Below are positions 6,467 through 8,353 of a DNA stretch of 8,353 nt, one piece after another. Both the position numbers and the translations under genes were made by a program. The notes under the pieces were generated by a model. The model did not search any database. It was given only the letters and a program-made list of their open reading frames with translations, and was not told where the DNA came from. The stretch comes from Pontiellaceae bacterium (GTDB lineage: Bacteria > Verrucomicrobiota > Kiritimatiellia > Kiritimatiellales > Pontiellaceae). Within the stretch, counting starts at the first letter, position 1. Each line of letters begins with the position of its first letter. Location of the stretch: contig JAFGWS010000068.1 of assembly GCA_016937035.1 (NCBI GenBank), positions 1 through 8,353 of the forward strand. The letters run 5' to 3'.

Positions 6467-6981
6467 CGGCGCTCCTTTCGCTCTTTACTTCCTTTTTTTT
6501 CATCGGGTTGTTTGCGTTCGGCGGCGGCTATGCGGTGCTCTCGTTTTTACAGCAGGATGTGGTTCGAAAGGGCTGGCTGGAGACCGAGCGCTTTGCCGAT
6601 ATGATCGCGGTTGCGCAGAGTACACCCGGTCCGATCGCGATGAATCTGGCTACGTTTGTAGGCTGCGAGCAGGCGGGCGTCGCCGGGGCGTTGACGGCCA
6701 CGCTGGCGGTGGCGCTTCCGGGCATGCTGCTGATGATGCTCTTTGCCCTCTTTTTCTTTCACTTTTACGAACGGCCGGCGGTGCAGGCGCTTTTTAAAGG
6801 ATTGCGTCCGGCCGTGCTGGGTCTGATCGCTGCGGCGGCCTGGCAGATCGGTCGGGTGGCGCTGGTGAATTGGACGGCCGTCGGAATTGCGGTGGTGTGC
6901 TGCGTTCTCATCGCCCGCTGGAAGGTGCATCCCGCGTTTTTGGTGATCGGTTCTGCGATTGCCGGGATGCTCTTTTTTTGA
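6463..6981 (+). CDS. Chromate transporter half, second CHR domain
   Basis: This is the 172-residue partner of the preceding CHR protein. It begins at a GTG whose last two bases belong to the TGA of the upstream gene (GTGA overlap), preceded by AAAGGAGAAGG, so the two halves are translationally coupled in a near 1:1 ratio. Conserved family pieces are FAFGGGYAVLSFLQQDV at residues 17-33, the PGP motif in AQSTPGPIAMNLATFVG at 51-67, and a hydrophobic remainder with four or so helices. The PGP motif is intact here, whereas the first half has PGV at the same place. Such paired halves are thought to sit in opposite orientations in the membrane. The gene ends just before a convergent GGDEF gene, with no other open frame between. 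Confidence 0.88.
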   Translation: MTALLSLFTSFFFIGLFAFGGGYAVLSFLQQDVVRKGWLETERFADMIAVAQSTPGPIAMNLATFVGCEQAGVAGALTATLAVALPGMLLMMLFALFFFHFYERPAVQALFKGLRPAVLGLIAAAAWQIGRVALVNWTAVGIAVVCCVLIARWKVHPAFLVIGSAIAGMLFF

Positions 6982-7004
6982 GGCGAGGAGAAAGCGCAGA
7001 AGAG

Positions 7005-7070
7005 GCCGCCGCTATGGTCTTGGGGACCCAAGCTTCAGCCGTTATTCGGGGTTCGGATGCGGCGGCTTTT
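7005..7070 (+). terminator. Possible structured 3' end between convergent genes
   Basis: The short gap and the end of the convergent GGDEF gene hold nested inverted repeats. GCCGCCGC (7005-7012) pairs with GCGGCGGC (7059-7066), which is followed by TTTT. Inside lies a small hairpin, CTTGG-GGAC-CCAAG (7019-7032). GCTTCAGC (7032-7039) can pair with GCTGAAGC (7071-7078), in competition with the outer stem. A 46-base interior and only four T residues make this a weak intrinsic terminator, but nothing better is visible for the serA-CHR transcript. Confidence 0.28.
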
Positions 7071-7539
7071 GCTGAAGCAGCGCCGTGTCGGCTTCCGCAA
7101 TCAGGTCCTGACTGGGAAGGGCCGCAACGCCGGCGGTAAATGACGGCAGATCCGCCGGAATCATTTTTTTCAGCCGTTTGACAATCCGCAACGCGCTTTC
7201 TTTCTTGGTTTCCGGAAGCAGGAGAGCAAACTCGTCGCCGCCGTAGCGGCAGACAATATCGGCTTTGCGTGCGTTGGCGCGGAGCAGCGCGGAAAATCGG
7301 CAGAGCGCGATATCGCCGGCATCGTGGCCCAGGGTGTCATTAATTCGCTTAAAGTCATCCAGATCGATGAGGACTAAGCTGAGGGATCGGTGGTAGCGCG
7401 TTGCAATTTCGATCAGATCGGAAAGGGTTTCATCAAAATAGCGCCGGTTGTAAAGGCCTGTAAGCGGATCGCGAACGGCCTGCTGCGCGAGGGCCAAAAT
7501 TCCAAGCCAGAAAGGGGTGCTGGAATCGCGGGCTTTCAT
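7042..7539 (-). CDS. Small stand-alone GGDEF diguanylate cyclase
   Basis: The 165 residues are almost only a GGDEF domain, which in active members makes cyclic di-GMP from two GTP. The domain opens with DPLTGLYNRRYFDE (24-37). Metal-binding D59 lies in LIDLDDFKRIND, followed by GHDAGD at 71-76. The active-site loop is a perfect YGGDEF (GGDEF at 100-104). An inhibitory RxxD site (RKAD, 91-94) sits nine residues before it, as in PleD. The end is unusual: the last helix reads ADTALLQQK and then stops after a short proline-rich tail, where most members have ALYxAK plus more. No sensor domain or complete membrane helix precedes the GGDEF part. The ATG at 7539 comes three bases after the stop of the YdcF-like gene and lacks a clear ribosome site, so it probably depends on coupled translation. 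Catalysis looks likely but is untested. Confidence 0.85.
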   Translation of the reverse strand: MKARDSSTPFWLGILALAQQAVRDPLTGLYNRRYFDETLSDLIEIATRYHRSLSLVLIDLDDFKRINDTLGHDAGDIALCRFSALLRANARKADIVCRYGGDEFALLLPETKKESALRIVKRLKKMIPADLPSFTAGVAALPSQDLIAEADTALLQQKPPHPNPE

Positions 7540-7542
7540 ACA

Positions 7543-8193
7543 TCAGGGGTGGAAAAAAAGTTTTGCATAAACATAGGCAATGGTTTCGCCGACCACGGAA
7601 CGAACTCCTTCGCTGCAGGCAAACCATTTGGCGGGTTCATAAGTAGGCTCCGGAAGGCAGGTGATGCCGATTTCATAGTCGTTTCCCAGCGCTTTCTTGA
7701 AAAGCATTCGGCTGCGTCGGCCGTGGGGTCCGGTGGTGACCAGATGGAGCTTTTTTTCAGTGATTCCCTCTTTTGCAAGGGCATCGCGCAGGGCGACCGC
7801 AGATTGATAGGTCCGGTCTTTCGTGAAATCATCGGCGGTACAGACGAGGATTTCATTGTTCGAGATGCCGAGTTCGTGGAGTCGGGCGGCCGTCATTTCA
7901 GAATACGATCCAAACGCCTGAAGGTAGGAACCGATTTCGATCGGAATTCCGGCGCAGGCGATCAGGGAATAATTTCCGGCTTTATAAAGGTGCGCGGCCT
8001 CCGCGAGAGCCTCGTCGTTAATCCATCCTTCGATCACCATAATGCCGTTTTTCGGCGCGTGATCGGGGGCGAGAAAGCCGTATACGTTAAAAAAAAGGAG
8101 CGAAAAGAGGCCGAATGAAAGGGCGAAAACCAGCAGTCGTCCTTGCCATGTGAGCCGCTTCCCGGTATGTTCTCTGCGCAATTTAAATTTCAT
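7543..8193 (-). CDS. YdcF/DUF218 family membrane-anchored protein
   Basis: This 216-residue protein has one N-terminal membrane helix (about residues 19-40, after a basic stretch KFKLRREHTGKR), followed by a DUF218 domain facing the periplasm. Family features are GIMVIEGWINDEALAEA (50-66), SYSEMTAARLHELGI (96-110), KDRTYQSAVALRDAL (125-139) and LVTTGPHGRRSRMLFKKALG (151-170). The EGW start and the RTY and RRSR motifs fit a YdcF subgroup I remember from PVC and related bacteria. The biochemical role of DUF218 proteins is mostly unknown; some act in envelope metabolism. I chose the ATG at 8193 because it places the positive residues and helix correctly. Longer frames from an ATG at 8274 or a TTG at 8304 would overlap the rplM promoter. 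No good ribosome site precedes 8193, and TGCTACAAA lies 6-14 bases upstream, so a leaderless message is possible. Confidence 0.8.
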   Translation of the reverse strand: MKFKLRREHTGKRLTWQGRLLVFALSFGLFSLLFFNVYGFLAPDHAPKNGIMVIEGWINDEALAEAAHLYKAGNYSLIACAGIPIEIGSYLQAFGSYSEMTAARLHELGISNNEILVCTADDFTKDRTYQSAVALRDALAKEGITEKKLHLVTTGPHGRRSRMLFKKALGNDYEIGITCLPEPTYEPAKWFACSEGVRSVVGETIAYVYAKLFFHP

Positions 8194-8252
8194 GGCCGGT
8201 TTGTAGCATGAGGCGGGGCGGCAAAAAACAATAAACTTCTTGCGTCGAGGGG

Positions 8253-8279
8253 TTGACACGCCCCATCGGCTCATATAAC
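8253..8279 (+). promoter_or_regulatory. Sigma-70-type promoter for rplM
   Basis: TTGACA (8253-8258) is a perfect -35 box. TATAAC (8274-8279) matches five of six -10 bases but at a short 15-base spacing; TAACTT (8276-8281) would give 17 bases with a poorer match. The start would fall around 8286, leaving a leader of about 40 bases before rplM. No structured L13 leader is evident in that short stretch. Confidence 0.65.
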
Positions 8280-8325
8280 TTCCCCGACCTTGTGTTTCTA
8301 CCAAACCGAGTATGAGGACGTTTTA

Positions 8326-8353
8326 ATGAAAACTTTTATGCCCAAAGAGGCTG
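8326..8353 (+). CDS. rplM: Ribosomal protein L13, first codons only
   Basis: Only nine full codons are in the window: MKTFMPKEA. This opening is typical of bacterial L13 (MKT-F/Y, then a lysine-rich step before the conserved KWYVVDA, which would lie beyond the edge). GAGGA lies eight to nine bases upstream of the ATG, and a strong promoter precedes it. rplM normally heads an operon with rpsI, which encodes S9. The call rests on a very short stretch plus the ribosomal-style promoter, so it is probable rather than proven. Confidence 0.6.

Noticed and set aside
7390..8118. A 242-codon plus-strand open frame opposite the GGDEF and YdcF-like genes
   Set aside because: It is antisense to two genes with intact family motifs and shows no motif of its own.
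8280..8325. Autoregulatory L13 leader RNA
   Set aside because: The leader is only about 40 bases and I see no stable conserved structure in it.

Overview
The window comes from a moderately GC-rich, Gram-negative (outer-membrane-bearing) chromosome. A lipobox-bearing LptE homologue implies lipopolysaccharide export. The style of the genes (DUF4139 proteins tied to an ECF sigma factor, REP-like hairpin pairs in and between genes, the opening residues of L13, the YdcF subtype) suggests the PVC superphylum, perhaps Kiritimatiellota. That placement is inference from general resemblance, not a search result. All genes look like ordinary chromosomal genes. No tRNA, rRNA, CRISPR array, transposase or phage gene was seen, and no gene-free stretch exceeds about 150 bases.

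Layout. (1) Bases 1-3579, minus strand: an ECF sigma factor is followed, with a one-base stop/start overlap, by a 580-residue protein joining a zinc-finger anti-sigma domain, one membrane segment and a DUF4139-type domain. After it comes a second, signal-peptide-bearing DUF4139 paralogue that runs off the left edge. An ECF-type promoter (TGTAAAC, 17 bases, CGTATA) sits just upstream of the sigma gene, so the operon may control itself. A REP-like double hairpin separates the two DUF4139 genes. A second double hairpin of the same design lies in frame inside the anti-sigma fusion gene. (2) 3667-4176, minus strand: lptE, an outer-membrane lipoprotein gene of LPS assembly. (3) 4296-6981, plus strand: serA (phosphoglycerate dehydrogenase with ACT domain), then two half-size chromate-transporter (CHR) proteins whose genes overlap by four bases. 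(4) 7042-8193, minus strand: a membrane-anchored YdcF/DUF218 protein followed three bases later by a small stand-alone GGDEF diguanylate cyclase, convergent with the CHR pair. (5) 8253-8353, plus strand: a sigma-70-like promoter and the first codons of rplM (ribosomal protein L13).

How it fits together. The most distinctive unit is the sigma / anti-sigma-DUF4139 / DUF4139 operon. The zinc-finger domain should hold the sigma factor at the inner membrane, and the DUF4139 part should lie in the periplasm, where it could sense something or interact with its secreted paralogue. In-frame repeat-derived segments in the same fusion protein suggest that dispersed genomic repeats have reshaped its linker and its periplasmic domain. 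The remaining genes are housekeeping or small accessory units with no evident link to this system.
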